Below, in pieces: positions 6,182-7,214 of a stretch of 7,214 nucleotides of DNA (position 1 is the first letter of the stretch; every line of letters starts with the position of its first letter). Source of the stretch: an uncultured Spirochaetaceae bacterium (GTDB lineage Bacteria > Spirochaetota > Spirochaetia > Treponematales > Treponemataceae). Position numbers and translations under genes: made by a program. The stretch spans positions 1 to 7,214 of the forward strand of contig CACYDQ010000333.1 in NCBI GenBank assembly GCA_902773215.1, given 5' to 3'. The notes beneath the pieces are model-generated. The model did not search any database, was not told the DNA's origin, and saw nothing but the letters and a program-made list of their open reading frames with translations.

Positions 6182-6929
6182 AGAAAGCCTCCGCTACGTT
6201 CCGGCCAGTTTCAGAACCTGTGAATAAGGACAGGTAATACTGTTCGAGCGTCATTCCGCCAGACAGCACCTGCCCTGCGCTCACGGTCGCAAGAATCCTT
6301 CCCCTGCTTATAAATATGTAGTCGCTCGCAAGCTCCTGCAGTTCCGTAAGGATATGGCTTGAAAGCAGTATTGTCACGCCGTCATCTTTCTGGAGGGACA
6401 GGAGAAGCTTGCGTACGGCAATCATCCCCAGGGGGTCCAGGCCGTTCACCGGTTCGTCAAGGATAAGAAGCTCCGGGGAGGAGACAAGGGCGGCAGCTAT
6501 GCCGAGCCTCTGCTTCATCCCAAGCGAGAAGTCACGGACTTTCTTGCCGGCGGTGTCGCCAAGCCCGGTTCTGGCAAGAAGTCTGGGGATGCATGAGAAG
6601 TCACGGATTCCATACAGGAGGCAGTAGAGCGTCAGGTTTTCGGCAGCTGTCAACGCGGCATCAAAGACAGGATGCTCGATCATGCAGCCAGTACGCCCCC
6701 TGGTCCGGGCAAGTTCCTTTTTGCCACTCACGCCAAAAAGTTTCACGCTCCCGCTGTCAGCATTTGAAATCCCTGTGATTATTCGTAAGGTCGTGCTCTT
6801 CCCCGCCCCGTTCTCGCCGACGAAGCCGTAGATATGCCCGCGCTCAAGCGTGAATGAAACGTTGTCCAGCACAAGTTGTTTGCGGTAACGCTTTGTGATA
6901 TTCTTAAGTTCCAGTATTCTCTCGCTCAT
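6174..6929 (-). CDS. ABC transporter ATP-binding protein, BcrA/LanF-like with E-loop
   Basis: A 251-residue cytoplasmic ATPase that would power the adjacent permease. It shows Walker A GENGAGKST (38-46), signature FSLGMKQRLGIA (134-145), Walker B LLILDEP (154-160, catalytic Glu159), D-loop NGLDP (162-166) and switch His192 in LLSSH. At the Q-loop position it reads MIEHPVFDAALTAAENL, with Glu85 in place of Gln. Glu here is reported for lantibiotic-immunity LanF proteins (the E-loop) and is common in bacitracin-resistance BcrA-like ATPases. Length is a little over the 230-aa core, and the C-terminal tail (about 222-251) is not conserved in any way I recognise. The start ATG 6929 has no good purine-rich binding site upstream, unlike every downstream gene of the operon. 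It is the first gene of the overlapping set, 56 bp after an incomplete upstream gene. Confidence 0.93.
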   Translation of the reverse strand: MSERILELKNITKRYRKQLVLDNVSFTLERGHIYGFVGENGAGKSTTLRIITGISNADSGSVKLFGVSGKKELARTRGRTGCMIEHPVFDAALTAAENLTLYCLLYGIRDFSCIPRLLARTGLGDTAGKKVRDFSLGMKQRLGIAAALVSSPELLILDEPVNGLDPLGMIAVRKLLLSLQKDDGVTILLSSHILTELQELASDYIFISRGRILATVSAGQVLSGGMTLEQYYLSLFTGSETGRNVAEAFYA

Positions 6930-6951
6930 AGGCCAAGAATACAGCCGTCGC

Positions 6952-6983
6952 GTTATCTGAAGAATCGAAAAGTATTATCTGAA
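6952..6983 (-). promoter_or_regulatory. Possible operon promoter with duplicated 9-mer
   Basis: The exact 9-mer TTATCTGAA occurs at 6953-6961 and 6975-6983 (TTCAGATAA on the coding strand), start-to-start 22 bp, or about two helical turns. The upstream copy includes GATAAT (6974-6979), a good -10-like element, though no clear -35 hexamer is visible. Direct repeats in phase with the helix are typical of OmpR-family binding sites, although those are more often about 10-11 bp apart. The repeat is seen; promoter and operator function are inferred. The first six bases of the upstream copy's flank are close to the stop codon of the preceding gene. Confidence 0.35.
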
Positions 6984-6985
6984 CA

Positions 6986-7214
6986 TTAATTTTTCATCCC
7001 ACTGCGCTGCATCCACGCGATATTCATCAAAATGAAATCCTTCACGTCACGGGCAAGATCCAGTTTCTTGGGTTTGATTTTAAGCTTTTTGAGTGCCTGG
7101 ACAATCAGCGGGTTTGTCTGACAGCTGGTCAAATAGCTTGCGCCGTAGTTCATTACGGAAAGAAAAAGCGTGTCGGCCTGGTCTTCGGTAATTTTCAGTG
7201 CATACGCAAGCCGC
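6986..7214 (-). CDS. C-terminal end of an unrecognised protein (truncated by window edge)
   Basis: An open frame entering from the right edge and ending at TAA 6986-6988, giving the last 75 residues of a protein (RLAYALKITEDQADTLF... to ...WMQRSGMKN). Codon use and composition resemble the downstream genes, with no internal stop, so it is probably a real gene. The visible part looks helical and basic, with a segment (LAYALKITEDQADTLFLSV) loosely like the end of small helix-turn-helix regulators in which a heptad-like LALALKL...E...LL segment follows the DNA-binding domain. That likeness is weak and no function is assigned. It ends 56 bp before the ABC ATPase on the same strand, so it could be the first part of the same transcription unit or the end of a separate one. 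Confidence 0.6.
   Translation of the reverse strand, partial: RLAYALKITEDQADTLFLSVMNYGASYLTSCQTNPLIVQALKKLKIKPKKLDLARDVKDFILMNIAWMQRSGMKN

Noticed and set aside
5420..6929. Calling the transporter a Bce-type (BceAB) detoxification system
   Set aside because: The permease has about six helices and 253 residues, with no large external domain. BceB-type permeases have ten helices and a large external loop.

Overview
All convincing genes in this window lie on the minus strand, so it reads from right (7214) to left (1). The organism is most likely a bacterium with an outer membrane and lipoproteins of spirochaete type, plausibly a host-associated Treponema. This rests on a permissive lipobox (Phe-Val-Ser-Cys) in a 312-aa lipoprotein, an AMP-resistance-style two-component/ABC set, and general composition. 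It is an inference, not a match to a known genome.

Layout in transcription order. First is the 3' end of an unrecognised gene (6986-7214). A 56-bp gap follows, holding a duplicated 9-mer (TTATCTGAA, 22 bp apart) and a -10-like element. Then come seven genes joined by overlaps: ABC ATPase (6174-6929), ABC-2-type permease (5420-6181), a serine hydrolase/beta-lactamase-fold protein with a four-helix C-terminal membrane region (3594-5420), an OmpR-family response regulator (2854-3594), a short-loop histidine kinase (1922-2857), a small exported alpha-helical protein (1449-1937) and a lipoprotein (514-1452). The junctions overlap by 8, 1, 1, 4, 16 and 4 nt, and each downstream start has a good ribosome binding site, so this is almost certainly one translationally coupled operon. 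After a 238-bp gap comes the N-terminal part of an insertion-sequence transposase (1-275), cut by the window edge.

How the parts may work together. The ATPase has a Glu where most ABC ATPases have the Q-loop Gln, as described for LanF-type lantibiotic-immunity ATPases. The kinase has two membrane helices, only a short external loop and no HAMP, like the intramembrane-sensing kinases of antimicrobial-peptide detoxification modules. The simplest reading is an envelope-stress or peptide-antibiotic response module: the kinase and regulator sense stress, the transporter removes an amphipathic compound from the membrane, and the membrane-tethered hydrolase acts on a cell-wall or ester substrate outside the cytoplasm. 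Coupling of two exported proteins of unknown function to this set is the least familiar part.

The other notable structure is at the transposase start. A 9-bp inverted repeat can fold the start codon into a stem only in transcripts that read in from upstream, while a TATAAT box between the two arms would give transcripts lacking the first arm. This matches the logic of fold-back protection known from IS10 and IS50, and the element sits directly downstream of the operon with no clear terminator between them.
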